A program made the position numbers and the translations under genes. From assembly GCA_013299105.1 (NCBI GenBank), contig JAAFJY010000029.1:1-64000 (forward strand): 64,000 bases of DNA, read 5' to 3'. Source of the stretch: Chitinophagales bacterium. GTDB lineage: Bacteria > Bacteroidota > Bacteroidia > Chitinophagales > Saprospiraceae. Below are positions 54,357 to 63,767 of this stretch, one piece after another (the stretch's first letter is position 1; each line of letters begins with the position of its first letter). The notes beneath the pieces were generated by a model. That model was not told the origin of the DNA. It saw only the letters and a list, made by a program, of their open reading frames with translations, and did no database searches.

Positions 54357-55523
54357 TTAGGCCATCGCGCCGATCTGCATTTCCTTCAAAATCTCTGAAA
54401 GGTCGTCGTCATTGATTTCCTTTTTGCGGTCGGCCCATTCCAAGAAGCGAATATAAGTGACGTCCAGTTCCTCCTTCGTCAAGTTCACGCCGATTTCTTT
54501 GGCGCGGAAGGCCAGCGCGGCACGACCACTGCGGGCCGTGAGTACGATCCGGGACTGGTCAACCCCTACTTCTTCGGGGTCGATGATTTCGTAAGTATTG
54601 CGCTCCTTGATCACACCATCCTGGTGGATACCAGAGGAGTGTGCAAAGGCATTGGCCCCTACGATGGCCTTGTTGGGTTGCACGGGCATGCCCATTTTTT
54701 CGCTCACCATCAGGCTCGTTGGGTTGAGCAAGCGGGTGTTGATGCGGGTATCCAAGTTGAGGTAAGGGTGCTGCTTGAGGATCATCACTACTTCTTCCAA
54801 AGAGGTATTGCCCGCACGCTCGCCGATGCCATTGATGGTACATTCGATCTGGCGGGCTCCGTTTTGAGCACCAGCGATCGAGTTGGCGGTGGCCAAGCCT
54901 AGGTCATTGTGGCAGTGGGTAGAAAGGGTAGCCTTGTGAATGCCCTTTACGTTTTCTTGTAGGTACTTGATTTTAGCACCGTACTCTTCAGGCAAGCAAT
55001 AGCCAGTAGTATCAGGGATGTTCAAAACCGTTGCGCCTGCGGCTACTACCGCTTCGATCACACGGGCCAGGTATTCATTGTCGGTACGGCCAGCGTCTTC
55101 GGCATAAAATTCCACGTCTTCTACGAAGCTTTTGGCGTATTTCACGGCTGCAACTGCCCGGCGGATGATTTCCTCGCGGGTGGTTTTGAACTTGTGCAAG
55201 ATGTGCGAGTCCGAAGTGCCAATGCCTGTATGGATGCGAGGGCGTTTAGCATATTTCAGGGCTTGGGCGGCCACTTCGATGTCTTTTTCCACGGCGCGAG
55301 AAAGGCCACATACCACGGGCTCGTTTACCGCCTTGCACACCGCAACCACTGCTTCAAAATCGCCAGGGCTGGAAATCGGAAAGCCTGCCTCGATGATGTC
55401 CACACCTAGTAGTTCGAGCTGCTTGGCCAGGATGACCTTTTGCTCGGTATTCAATTTGCAGCCGGGCACTTGTTCGCCGTCGCGCAGGGTGGTGTCGAAA
55501 ATATAAATCCTGTTGCTACTCAT
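54357..55523 (-). CDS. leuA: 2-isopropylmalate synthase, short form without regulatory domain
   Basis: 388 residues. [14 protein letters not shown] (residues 9-22), [12 protein letters not shown], metal-binding [15 protein letters not shown] (H-x-H, about 202-204), and [17 protein letters not shown] are all present. The protein ends after the catalytic barrel and subdomain, about 120 residues shorter than the 510-residue enzymes that carry the C-terminal leucine-binding domain, so leucine feedback inhibition by that route is not expected. It condenses acetyl-CoA with 2-ketoisovalerate. Nearby leuC/leuD are not in the window. Confidence 0.95.
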   Translation of the reverse strand: MSSNRIYIFDTTLRDGEQVPGCKLNTEQKVILAKQLELLGVDIIEAGFPISSPGDFEAVVAVCKAVNEPVVCGLSRAVEKDIEVAAQALKYAKRPRIHTGIGTSDSHILHKFKTTREEIIRRAVAAVKYAKSFVEDVEFYAEDAGRTDNEYLARVIEAVVAAGATVLNIPDTTGYCLPEEYGAKIKYLQENVKGIHKATLSTHCHNDLGLATANSIAGAQNGARQIECTINGIGERAGNTSLEEVVMILKQHPYLNLDTRINTRLLNPTSLMVSEKMGMPVQPNKAIVGANAFAHSSGIHQDGVIKERNTYEIIDPEEVGVDQSRIVLTARSGRAALAFRAKEIGVNLTKEELDVTYIRFLEWADRKKEINDDDLSEILKEMQIGAMA

Positions 55524-55925
55524 TGGTGCAGAATTTTGATAGGAAGCACGCAGTTTTTTCAGCCAATTTGAAGTGGTACATCTACGCTTTTTACTGCCTG
55601 GCTACCCGAATTTGGTGCAGATTAGGGCGACTTTCCGGCTTTTTTGGATAGGAACCAAAATTAGTTAGAGATTTTTAAGCCATATCTCCTTTTGTGATTC
55701 CCTTGCTCAAAGCTGGATAGTTACCGGATTTTTGTAAGTTTGCCGAGTCAAGAATAGAAAAGGGAGGCCGTTTGTTCATCAACATCTCCACTTTTTCCCG
55801 ACGTGCAAAGATACCTTGTAGCAGCGCCTGTCCGAAATCAAAAAGAAAAATTAGTACAAGGCTGGAAATGGGGTATCTGCGCTAAAGTCCTTGATTTAGA
55901 GTAGATTAAAAAAATCGAATCTACA
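55524..55925. other. 402-bp divergent leuA / hypothetical intergenic region
   Basis: It should hold the promoters of leuA (minus) and of the gene at 55926 (plus). TACCTTGT at about 55811 and TTGACTCGGC (minus strand, about 55746) are weak candidates. I see no leader peptide with leucine codons or a riboswitch. Confidence 0.4.
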
Positions 55926-57485
55926 ATGCCCAAGCAAAAAACTGATGACCTTGTTCAGCTCATCCGCTCACTGACCCGGGCGGAGAAACGCCATTTTCGC
56001 CTCTTCGTCAAGCGCAATCAAACGTCAGAAGACATCCTTTTTCTGCAACTTTTCGATTTTTTGGAAAAACGCGGAGAGTATGAAGAGGATGTGATCCTGA
56101 AAAAAATACCAGAGGTCAAGAAATCGCAGCTGTCTAACCTCAAGGCCCATTTGTACAAACAGCTCCTGACCAGTCTGCGCCTACTGAGCACCAAGGCCGC
56201 CAGCGACATCCAGATCCGCGAAATGGTGGACTATGCCCGCGTGTTGTACAACAAAGGTCTGTACCGCCAGGCCCTCGACATGTTGGAAAAAGCCAAACAA
56301 CGTGCCCGCAGCGGCAATTTTAACCCGCTGGCCCTTGAAATCCTCGAATTTGAGAAGCACATCGAAGGCCAATACATTACCCGTAGCATCGAAAGCCGCG
56401 CCGACGACCTGGCCAACGAAACTGTAGAACTGACCCGCACCATCGACCAAACCCAGGCTTTTTCCAACCTGGCTTTGCAATTGTATGGCCTGTACTTGAA
56501 AGTGGGCTACGTGCGCAACGAAAAAGACCACGTTTTTGTCAAGGAATTTTTCAATTCCAAGCTACCGAAAGTAGGCTTAGACGAACTCGATTTCTTGGGT
56601 AAAATTTACTACTGCCAGTCCTTTGTGTGGTACTATCACATGAACCAGGATTTCACCCTTTGCTACCGTTATGCCCAAAAATGGGTCGACTTTTTCGAGC
56701 AGGACCCTGAGATGATCGACCTGCATGGGCCTTTGTACCTCAAGGGTTTGCACAACTTATTGAGCGTTTTGTTCAACATGCTGCACTACGATCGCTATGT
56801 GGAGGTGTTGAACACCCAGCTCCTACCCTACCCCCAGCGTTTCGACATTGAATCCAGCATCAACCTGGAGAGCTTGTACCAGTTGTTCAAGTACATCCAC
56901 GCCATCCAGAAGCACTTCTTGGAAGGCACTTTTTCGGAAGGTACAAAGTTAATCCCCGACTTGATGGAAATCATCGAATCGGATACTTACAATTGGGACG
57001 CTCACCGCATCATGGTCTTTTATTACCGCATCGCTTGCCTTTACTTTGGCAGCGGCGACAACAAGAGTGCCATCACCTACCTCAACCTCATCATCAACCA
57101 GAAAAACCCCGACTACCGGGGCGACATCCAGTCTTTTGCGCGTATCCTTAGCCTGATTGCGCATTTTGAAATCGGCAATGCCCAATTGGTCGAGTACCAG
57201 GTAAAATCCGTTTACCGCTTTTTGTCCAAACAAGAAGACATGGGCGCGGTGCTCAAAGAAGTCTTCCGCTTCCTGCGCCGCATCCCCCGTATGCGCGAGC
57301 AAGAGCTCAAAAATGAATTCCACTCGCTAAAGGACAAACTCAGCAAACTCGAAAACGACCCTTACGAGCACCGCCCTTACATGTACCTCGACATCATTTC
57401 CTGGTTGGAAAGCAAAATTGCCGACAAGGAAGTACAGGACATCATTCGGGAGAAGTTTTTGAAGCGGAAACGGCAGGCGGAGTGA
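55926..57485 (+). CDS. Conserved Bacteroidota alpha-helical hypothetical protein
   Basis: 519 residues, almost fully helical, no signal peptide. It begins VQLIRSLTRAEKRHFRLFVK, a motif I know from uncharacterised Bacteroidota proteins. The remainder has TPR-like helix pairs (YNKGLYRQALDMLEKAKQRA, then NEKDHVFVKEFFNSKLPKVG and AITYLNLIINQKNPDYRGDI). It may be a scaffold or regulator; no function can be given. It is divergent from leuA and has no operon partner. Confidence 0.78.
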   Translation: MPKQKTDDLVQLIRSLTRAEKRHFRLFVKRNQTSEDILFLQLFDFLEKRGEYEEDVILKKIPEVKKSQLSNLKAHLYKQLLTSLRLLSTKAASDIQIREMVDYARVLYNKGLYRQALDMLEKAKQRARSGNFNPLALEILEFEKHIEGQYITRSIESRADDLANETVELTRTIDQTQAFSNLALQLYGLYLKVGYVRNEKDHVFVKEFFNSKLPKVGLDELDFLGKIYYCQSFVWYYHMNQDFTLCYRYAQKWVDFFEQDPEMIDLHGPLYLKGLHNLLSVLFNMLHYDRYVEVLNTQLLPYPQRFDIESSINLESLYQLFKYIHAIQKHFLEGTFSEGTKLIPDLMEIIESDTYNWDAHRIMVFYYRIACLYFGSGDNKSAITYLNLIINQKNPDYRGDIQSFARILSLIAHFEIGNAQLVEYQVKSVYRFLSKQEDMGAVLKEVFRFLRRIPRMREQELKNEFHSLKDKLSKLENDPYEHRPYMYLDIISWLESKIADKEVQDIIREKFLKRKRQAE

Positions 57486-57537
57486 GGGTGATGAGTTTTG
57501 AGTTATGGGGGTAAAGGATGCAGAAATAATAACGTAT
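57486..57537. other. Short spacer before element copy 4
   Basis: 52 bases after the hypothetical gene, nothing recognisable. Confidence 0.4.
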
Positions 57538-58007
57538 GGCTCAATGTGGGTTTCAAGTTGAAAAAGACTTGGGCGTTTGCCTTGATCTAAGCTAAGGTGA
57601 GTTTTGGGTTTGCGAAGTTCGATTTTTTGACTTACGACTTACGAGTGACAACTTACGACTTACGAAGTAGGGGCTCGCTGGCAAGATCTTAGGGTTCTTA
57701 GGCCCCCATTTTCACGGTTTGGTATTTTTGAGTTAATCCCAGCTTTGACATGTTTGTAAAGCATTGAAAAACAATTACTTGCAACCATTGTTCGCATCAA
57801 CTAAAGATGCAATAAAATTGACTGAACTATTTTATTGGGAAAACTTGAATCGTAAAAACCATGACTTGCTGCACCACAAATTTTCAATCGAAGCGCTACT
57901 TCGTAAGTCGTAAGTAGTCATTCGTAAGTCGTCACTCAAAAAAATTGTGGAACTTGATGATCACAAGCAACTCGTTTTGAAGCACCACTTGAAACCCAAT
58001 ATGAGCC
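57538..58007. mobile_element. GGCTC MITE-like element, copy 4 (470 bp, longest)
   Basis: Termini GGCTCAATGTGGGTTTCAAG and CTTGAAACCCAATATGAGCC. It contains the inner inverted set of GACTTACGACTTACGAG (57630-57665) against GTAAGTCGTAAGTAGTCATT (about 57903-57935), and the TTTTATTGGGAAAACTTGAA / CACCACAAATTTTCAATCGA blocks also seen in copy 1. No open frame above 30 codons with coding character. No obvious target-site duplication: left flank ends ACGTAT, right flank begins TAACAT. Confidence 0.8.
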
Positions 58008-58289
58008 TAACATATAAAAACTTAGCTGCACTAAGCACCGCACTCAACTCTTTTTTTCAAATTCCCTGCCGATGATTGTTCCATGTTGCTTTTCAATAGA
58101 TTCAGCCAGATTAGACCACAAAGCTAGCTGAATCTATCAAAAAAAGTACGATTCAGCTGAATTAAGACGATTTTCCAGCTGAATCTCTATTTTTCTAGGC
58201 GATTCAGCTGGTTTTTGTTAGTAAAATGTTATAAAAATTCCCCCTTTCGGTTTTGCAAAAGCGGTTATTTGACAAATCCCGTGCCTGGT
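58008..58289. other. Non-coding spacer with ATTCAGCTG repeats
   Basis: It carries several GATTCAGCTG / CAGCTGAATC motifs at about 58090-58210 (ATTCAGCCAG, AGCTGAATCT, CAGCTGAATTAAG, CCAGCTGAATC, GATTCAGCTGG), alternating in sense. They could pair into hairpins; no gene. Confidence 0.45.
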
Positions 58290-58572
58290 GATGCAACTGC
58301 TGGATAGACGCAGGATGTGAATACGGTGTGTTTTGTTGCCCCCGACTGAAGATCGGGGGTTTCAAGATGCAAGATGTGCTGCTGGTTTCATTTTGAAAAT
58401 TTGGTAGAAAGGTCCGTAGTAGCACAAAGTATCTGAAGGCCTTAATTTTTTTTTAAAAAACTGAAATTCAATTAAATGCAAAAATGACATCTAGCATCGT
58501 GTAACCCTGGACTTCAGTCCGGGAACATAGGGCTGCCCCCATTCCATCACGCATCTATCCAGCAGTTGCATC
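58290..58572. mobile_element. 283-bp element with 23-25-bp terminal inverted repeats
   Basis: The left end GATGCAACTGCTGGATAGAC and right end TCTATCCAGCAGTTGCATC are inverted repeats. Inside are two independent hairpins: CCCCCGACTGAAGATCGGGG (58339-58359) and CCCTGGACTTCAGTCCGGG (58505-58523). No coding frame. It is another small palindromic element in the same 1.4-kb gene-free region as copy 4 of the GGCTC family. Confidence 0.7.
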
Positions 58573-58872
58573 AATGACTGTTAATAAGCCATGTAAAAGG
58601 AAGCCAAAGACAATTTCTCTTGGCTGAACATAGAGAAATTCTGACTTCCCACACAAATTGTCAAAGAATCTTAAAAGTTTGATCAACGGTCCAATGAGGG
58701 GAAAAAACCCGTTTTAGCATCTCTCCAAGGTGAGCGGGCTTTAAACAACTAAGTTAAACTACTGTTAAACCACTGTTGACCAACTTGACAAGCCTGACCT
58801 CGCTCCTTATTTTGCAAGCATACGACAACCTGATTGTCATGCACCCGACCATTTTACCCTAACTTCCTGCAC
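58573..58872. other. 300-bp leader region before the DUF5686 gene
   Basis: Nothing coding is seen. Alternating CCGTTTTAGCATC and AAACAACTAAGTTAAAC tracts are AT-rich; a promoter could not be fixed. Confidence 0.35.
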
Positions 58873-61353
58873 ATGCGAAACCTTTTACTTGCCCTGTTCT
58901 TGGCACCTGTTCTTTGTTTTTCCCAAGCCACTTTGTCTGGCAATTTGAGTGATGAAAAAGGCGAGCCCTTGCCTTTTGCCAGTGTTTACCTGAAAGGCAG
59001 CACCACTGGAACTACGACCAATGCCAAGGGCGAATACGCCCTGCAATTGCCAGCAGGCACCCACAATGTAGTTTTTCAGTACATTGGTTATCAGGCCAAA
59101 ACAATGACAATTGAGATGGGCAGTACAGCCCAACGCCTCGATGTGAGCCTGAAACAAGAAGCCATTCAAATGTCTGAGTTTGTAGTGAGCTCCAAGGCTG
59201 AAGACCCCGCTTATCCCATCATCCGCAAAGCCATTGAAAAGCGGGAATACTACCGCGACCAAGTGCCGCAATACCGCTGCGAAACCTACGTAAAGGGCAA
59301 TATCGCCATGCTGGATGCCCCAAAAAAGATCATGGGACAAGACATTGGTGACCTCGAAGGCACCCTCGATAGCAACCGCCGGGGCATCTTGTACCTGGCC
59401 GAATCTCGTTCCATTCTGTACTTTGACAAACCCGACAAGTACCGCGAAGAAATGATCTCGACCAAGGTGTCGGGCAACGACCAGGGCTTCGGGTTCAACC
59501 GCGCCCAAGACATGGATTTCAGCCCCTACGACAGCTATTCTAACCTGGGGCGTCGCATCGTTTCGCCCATCGCTCCCAACGCCTTGGGTTATTACAAATA
59601 CAAACTCGTGGGCACTTTCCAAGACAACGACGGCCGCACCATCAACAAAATCAAAATCCTCCCCAAACGCAGCGAGGACCCTGTTTACCGGGGCCATATT
59701 TATATTGTGGATGGACTTTGGAACGTGCAAAGTACCGACTTCATCTTGCTGCAAAGCGCCATCAAACAACCTGGATTGGACACCCTGTTCATCAAGCAAA
59801 CCTTCGTGCCCATGGCGGGTACCCAGGACGTGTGGCGGGTTTTTTCCAACAACATTTCCTTCAAAGCAGGGGCCTTGGGCTTCAAAATGAAGGGGACTTT
59901 CACCGCTGTACTCAGCAATTACAACATCGACCCCAAGCTGGAAAAGCAGTTTTTTGGCAAAGAGGTTTTCGTAGTGCGTGAAGGTGCCAACGAAAAATCG
60001 CGCGAATACTGGGACAGCCTCCGCCCCATCCCCCTGACCAGCGAGGAAACGGTGGATTATGTCAAAAAAGACAGCTTGCAAGTCCTGCGCAAGTCCAAAC
60101 CCTACCGCGACTCGATTGACCGCAAGAACAATAAACTCAGTGTGATGGAGCTGTTCACGGGCTATGATTACCAGCGTTCTTTCTACCGCGAATCGTTCAA
60201 TGTAGCTTCTCCCCTGAGCCGCATCCAGTTCAATACCGTGCAGGGCTTTACCGCCACTTTAGACATGACTTACTCCAAAAACTACGACGATTATGGCATG
60301 AAGTGGTTCTACATCAACCCCCGGATTCAGTATGGTTTTGCCGACCAGCAATTCCGTGGTGAAGTTAGTTTTGCCAAAAAACTGGAAGGTGTTCACAACA
60401 CCACTATCCGGGCCAGCGCCGGACGTTGGGCGACCCAGTTCAACCCCGAAAACCCCATCACGCCTACTTCCAACAGCATCGCTACCCTGGTTTCGCGCAA
60501 GAACTACCTTAAAATTTACGATCGCACCTATGCCAGGATCGGCCTGAGCCGCGAATTGGTCAATGGCATCTATTTCAGTGGCAACCTGGAATATGCCCAA
60601 CGCGATCCACTGGTCAACAATACCGATTTCAGTTTCAAAGACCGCAACAACTCCGAACGCCCTGCCTTTTGGTCCAATGATCCCCAAAACCAGTTGGGCA
60701 ACCTGCGTTCATTCCGGGAGCACCAGGCCATGTTGCTCAATTTTAATTTCCGCTTCCGTTTTGGGCAGGAATACATGACTTATCCAGGGCGCAAATACTC
60801 TTCTGGTGCCAAAGGGCCGGATCTGAACCTGGGCTTCCGGGCTGGTTTGCCGATTTTAGGCTCTGATGTGGACTTTTACCAAGTTCGTTTGGGCATTGAA
60901 GAGAACTATTTGCCGATTGCTGCCATCGGATATTCGGAGTATTTGATCCGTACTGGTACTTTTTTTGGCCGCAAAAAAATGGAGTTCATGGATTATCAAC
61001 ACTTCAATGGCAACCTGACCTTGGTAGGAAATCCAGAAAATTACTTGGATGGTTTTTTCAAAATGCCTTATTATACCAACAGCACCAACAGCAGTTTTGT
61101 TACCCTCAGTTACCAGCACCATTTTGAAGGCGCGGTCCTAGATTGGATCCCGCTGGTCAAAAAACTGGGCTGGAAATTAGTCATAGGAGCCAATTACCTG
61201 CGTACTGGCGAGGGGCGCTCGCACAACGAGTTCAATCTTGGCATTGAAAACATTGGTGTTGGGGTCTTCCGGCTGTTTCGGGTGGATTATGTCCTGGCCC
61301 GCAGTGCCAATGGGGCTTATCAACCCGGCGTGGTTTTGGGGATTGGATTGTAA
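58873..61353 (+). CDS. DUF5686 outer-membrane protein with carboxypeptidase-like domain
   Basis: 826 residues from the ATG at 58873, chosen for the signal peptide MRNLLLALFLAPVLCFSQ (a TTG frame extension adds 13 codons). Residues about 20-105 are a CarboxypepD_reg-like beta-sandwich (LSGNLSDEKGEPLPFASVYL). The rest matches DUF5686, ending in a large barrel (VYTYYRN-type beta pattern; final block NFLGIENIGVGVFRLFRVDY-like with a terminal GIGL). The family is outer-membrane, TonB-dependent-receptor related; the substrate is unknown. A 15-base hairpin separates it from the next gene on the same strand. Confidence 0.9.
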   Translation: MRNLLLALFLAPVLCFSQATLSGNLSDEKGEPLPFASVYLKGSTTGTTTNAKGEYALQLPAGTHNVVFQYIGYQAKTMTIEMGSTAQRLDVSLKQEAIQMSEFVVSSKAEDPAYPIIRKAIEKREYYRDQVPQYRCETYVKGNIAMLDAPKKIMGQDIGDLEGTLDSNRRGILYLAESRSILYFDKPDKYREEMISTKVSGNDQGFGFNRAQDMDFSPYDSYSNLGRRIVSPIAPNALGYYKYKLVGTFQDNDGRTINKIKILPKRSEDPVYRGHIYIVDGLWNVQSTDFILLQSAIKQPGLDTLFIKQTFVPMAGTQDVWRVFSNNISFKAGALGFKMKGTFTAVLSNYNIDPKLEKQFFGKEVFVVREGANEKSREYWDSLRPIPLTSEETVDYVKKDSLQVLRKSKPYRDSIDRKNNKLSVMELFTGYDYQRSFYRESFNVASPLSRIQFNTVQGFTATLDMTYSKNYDDYGMKWFYINPRIQYGFADQQFRGEVSFAKKLEGVHNTTIRASAGRWATQFNPENPITPTSNSIATLVSRKNYLKIYDRTYARIGLSRELVNGIYFSGNLEYAQRDPLVNNTDFSFKDRNNSERPAFWSNDPQNQLGNLRSFREHQAMLLNFNFRFRFGQEYMTYPGRKYSSGAKGPDLNLGFRAGLPILGSDVDFYQVRLGIEENYLPIAAIGYSEYLIRTGTFFGRKKMEFMDYQHFNGNLTLVGNPENYLDGFFKMPYYTNSTNSSFVTLSYQHHFEGAVLDWIPLVKKLGWKLVIGANYLRTGEGRSHNEFNLGIENIGVGVFRLFRVDYVLARSANGAYQPGVVLGIGL

Positions 61354-61358
61354 AACCG

Positions 61359-61405
61359 AAGTTGCACGTTTACTAAACTTTTGGGGTTTGGTAAACGTGC
61401 AACTT
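61359..61405. terminator. Perfect 15-base hairpin between DUF5686 and GH140 genes
   Basis: AAGTTGCACGTTTAC (61359-61373) pairs with GTAAACGTGCAACTT (61391-61405), with a further TAAAC/GTTTG pairing inside the loop. It begins five bases beyond the first stop and ends 26 bases before the next ATG. It could be a terminator (weak T tract) or a leader structure for the second gene. Confidence 0.55.
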
Positions 61406-61431
61406 TGTATTTTGCCAACAAAACTCAAGGA

Positions 61432-62772
61432 ATGTCCATAAAGTCTCGTCTCTGCCACCTTATCATATGGATGATTGGCCTGGCTTGCGGTCTACAAGCC
61501 CAACCAGGTCCAGCTTTCCCCATTCGCGTGAGCGCCAATGGCCGTCATTTTGAGGACCAAAACGGCAAGCCTTTCTTTTACCACGCCGATACGGGTTGGT
61601 TGTTGTGCATTCGCTTGACTTACGAAGAAGCCAGGCAATATTTGCTCAACCGCAAGGCCAAGGGCTTTACGACGATCCAGCTTCAATTCAGCATGACCCC
61701 GGAGGATGTTAATCGCTATGGGCAAAAACCTTTTCGCGACAACAAGGATTTCAGGACCTACAACGATACTTATTTTACCCATGTCAGTAGGGTGATCAAA
61801 TTGGCTGATTCGCTTGGTTTGCTGATCAGCGCCGCGCCGCTGTGGCACGGTTGCTGCCGCGAGGGTTATGGTGGCACGCCAGAAAAGCCTTTTGCCAAAA
61901 ACACTCCTGCCCAGGCCCGTGCTTTTGGCGAGTATTTAGGCAAAAAAATGAGCGTTCACCAAAACCTGGTTTGGATCATGGGTGGCGACAATGACCCTGG
62001 AAGCGACCGCTTGGTGATTGAGGCCCTTACCCAAGGTATTTTTGCGCAAGCGCCCAAGCAACTCATTTGCTACCACGCTGCGGCTACGCATTCGAGCACC
62101 GATTTGTTTCAATTCGCGCCTTGGTTGGGCTACAGCATGGTCTATACTTATTACCGCAACATGCACCGGGGCAATTGGCGCTCGCCAGAGCAAATTCCGC
62201 AGGTATATGAAGAATGCCACCGAGAGTACAACAAGTCGGACCGCATGCCTTTCATCCTGGGCGAATCGCAGTACGAGGGCGAAACGGGGGCCACCGAGCT
62301 GATTTTGCGCCGCCAGGCTTGGTGGGCCATGACTTCCGGAGCCACCGGGCACGCCATCGGCACCCATTTGTGGGCTTTCCCAGATGGCTGGCAAAAAGAC
62401 CTCGACTTGCCTGGCGTAAATTCCATGCGGCACTTGGCTGATTTGATGGCTAAAATTCCCTGGCACACCTTGCAGCCCGATCAAAGGCACCAGATTTTGA
62501 CCAAGGGCTATGGTCGATATGGCGACGACGACTTTGTGACGATGGCCCATACACCCGATTCCAAAATGGCTATTGCTTATTTGCCAAATCCCGTGCATTT
62601 GACCCTGGATTTGCGCAAAATAGTGGGCGAAAAAGTAAAAGTAACTTGGTACAACCCCCGCAATGGTACGAGCAAGGTAGCCCAGGTTTTCACCAATAAA
62701 GAAGAAGTGGTCGTTTTCCCTCCTGATGCAAGCGATTGGGTCTTGTGGCTGGAAGGTGGGAGTGGGTTTTAG
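61432..62772 (+). CDS. GH140-type glycosidase (DUF4038 plus C-terminal beta domain)
   Basis: 446 residues from the ATG at 61432, preceding a signal peptide (KSRLCHLIIWMIGLACGLQA). The TIM-barrel is DUF4038-like: FYHADTGWLLCIRLTYEEAR, GFTTIQLQF, then LVWIMGGDNDP (the aspartate, about residue 190) and PFILGESQYEGE (the glutamate, about 285), which match the acid/base and nucleophile positions of GH140 apiosidases. A C-terminal collagen-binding-like domain (about 355-446, PDSKMAIAYLPNP) completes the fold. It should hydrolyse a plant cell-wall side chain in the periplasm. The DUF5686 gene lies upstream. Confidence 0.9.
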   Translation: MSIKSRLCHLIIWMIGLACGLQAQPGPAFPIRVSANGRHFEDQNGKPFFYHADTGWLLCIRLTYEEARQYLLNRKAKGFTTIQLQFSMTPEDVNRYGQKPFRDNKDFRTYNDTYFTHVSRVIKLADSLGLLISAAPLWHGCCREGYGGTPEKPFAKNTPAQARAFGEYLGKKMSVHQNLVWIMGGDNDPGSDRLVIEALTQGIFAQAPKQLICYHAAATHSSTDLFQFAPWLGYSMVYTYYRNMHRGNWRSPEQIPQVYEECHREYNKSDRMPFILGESQYEGETGATELILRRQAWWAMTSGATGHAIGTHLWAFPDGWQKDLDLPGVNSMRHLADLMAKIPWHTLQPDQRHQILTKGYGRYGDDDFVTMAHTPDSKMAIAYLPNPVHLTLDLRKIVGEKVKVTWYNPRNGTSKVAQVFTNKEEVVVFPPDASDWVLWLEGGSGF

Positions 62773-62926
62773 AACAGCAATTCCAGCTTTGTTCATTAAG
62801 TAGAAGAAAAGGTAGATTATGTGAATGTGGCAAAATCCAAACTGTGTCAAAAGGGAGTGATAGGGCTATAAAAAGCCATTTTGTAGCTAAAATTTACGGC
62901 TAAAAGAGGCTTTACCTGCACAAAAA
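62773..62926. other. Spacer behind the GH140 gene
   Basis: 154 bases with no gene or clear terminator. GGCTATAAAAAGCC (about 62864) is a small hairpin. Confidence 0.35.
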
Positions 62927-63463
62927 AGAGAGGTGCGTTGGTAAAAGTCTCCAGACTTGTACCATTATTTACACGTCTCCAACGTTTGAAAATTTTTTAT
63001 TAAAAATTTGATTATCAACATTTTATATAGAAGTCACGTAAGTTCTCAATCCATTTTCAAGACAATCGAAAAGCCAGCGTTGGAGTCCTTTGAGGGAGAA
63101 ACGATCAAGTTGATCCCCGCAGCTTTTCTGATACTTTAAGCGGTCGCCTTAAAATCAATTATACCAATGATCTTCAGGCGAGCAAAAGTTCGGAGAACTT
63201 TGACGTTTGTAGCCACAGCGACGGGGTCTCAATTGGCACTTCGGATGAAGTGCGACGTTTAAAAATCCTATTTAACATCGCACTTCATCCGAAGTGCACA
63301 CATGCCCTCGGTATCACTCGCTACAAACGTATCTCTTCTCCGAAGAAACGCGCTATCGGGAGATACTACGGTTTGAGAATTTACGAAACCACCAAGACTC
63401 CTTCTTGCGTCAGAGACGCAAACATAGCCGTACAAGTCTGGAGACATGTACGAGCGGCGCTGC
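62927..63463. mobile_element. Second copy of the 14.7-kb element, split by an insertion
   Basis: The left half (62927 to about 63033: AGAGAGGTGCGTTGG, AAGTCTCCAGACTTGTACCA, ATTAAAAATTTGATTATCAA) and the right half (about 63391-63463: CTTGCGTCAGAGACGCAAAC, GCCGTACAAGTCTGGAGACA, GAGCGGCGCTGCTTTT) align to 14656-14837. They are separated by about 357 bases that the first copy lacks. No target-site duplication at the junctions is clear. Confidence 0.65.
63189..63344. repeat. Nested inverted repeat within the insertion
   Basis: Three inverted pairs are nested in one arm: TTCGGAGAA (63189-63197) with TTCTCCGAA (63336-63344), GACGTTTGTAGC (63202-63213) with GCTACAAACGT (63320-63330), and the perfect 20-base pair GCACTTCGGATGAAGTGCGA (63236-63255) with its reverse complement at 63278-63297. 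The whole piece can form a branched hairpin of about 155 bases. No reverse transcriptase or other protein gene lies beside it. Confidence 0.65.
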
Positions 63464-63767
63464 TTTTGAAAGAATAGAAGGAACGGGGTTCTTGCAGGTT
63501 GATGACGAGGAGGCTGGATCCGAAGAACATTGGCCCCTTGCGCAATGGCCAAGCAAAAAGTCCGAAATCCCGCAGTTCTGATTTCAGACAAATTGCAAAA
63601 ACATCGTTAAACACTATTTTTGCGTCTTTGAAAATAAAGGCATAAATTGCGTTGATTTTTGAAAGAATCGCTATTTTTTGCATTGGTAATTAAAAAAAAT
63701 TAATTTTGAATCTTCTTTGTTTAACGATTTTGAGCGGGTACTCGAATCAATTTTAACAAAACACCTA
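63464..63767. other. Leader region of the Lrp/AsnC gene
   Basis: 304 bases with the promoter described separately and about 140 bases of untranslated leader. Nothing else is recognisable. Confidence 0.5.
63593..63622 (+). promoter_or_regulatory. Bacteroidota-type promoter of the Lrp/AsnC gene
   Basis: TTG (63593-63595), exactly 19 bases, then TATTTTTG (63615-63622) match the -33/-7 consensus of the primary Bacteroidota sigma factor. The start would be about 139 bases before the ATG at 63768. Confidence 0.6.

Noticed and set aside
58885-60081. 398-codon minus-strand frame inside the DUF5686 gene
   Set aside because: Antisense shadow of a gene with a clear signal peptide and domain match.
61936-62850. 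304-codon minus-strand frame over the GH140 gene
   Set aside because: It has no recognisable fold and is fully covered by the glycosidase, whose catalytic motifs are intact.
63189-63344. Retron-type msr/msd hairpin
   Set aside because: The fold is suggestive, but no reverse transcriptase or accessory gene flanks it.
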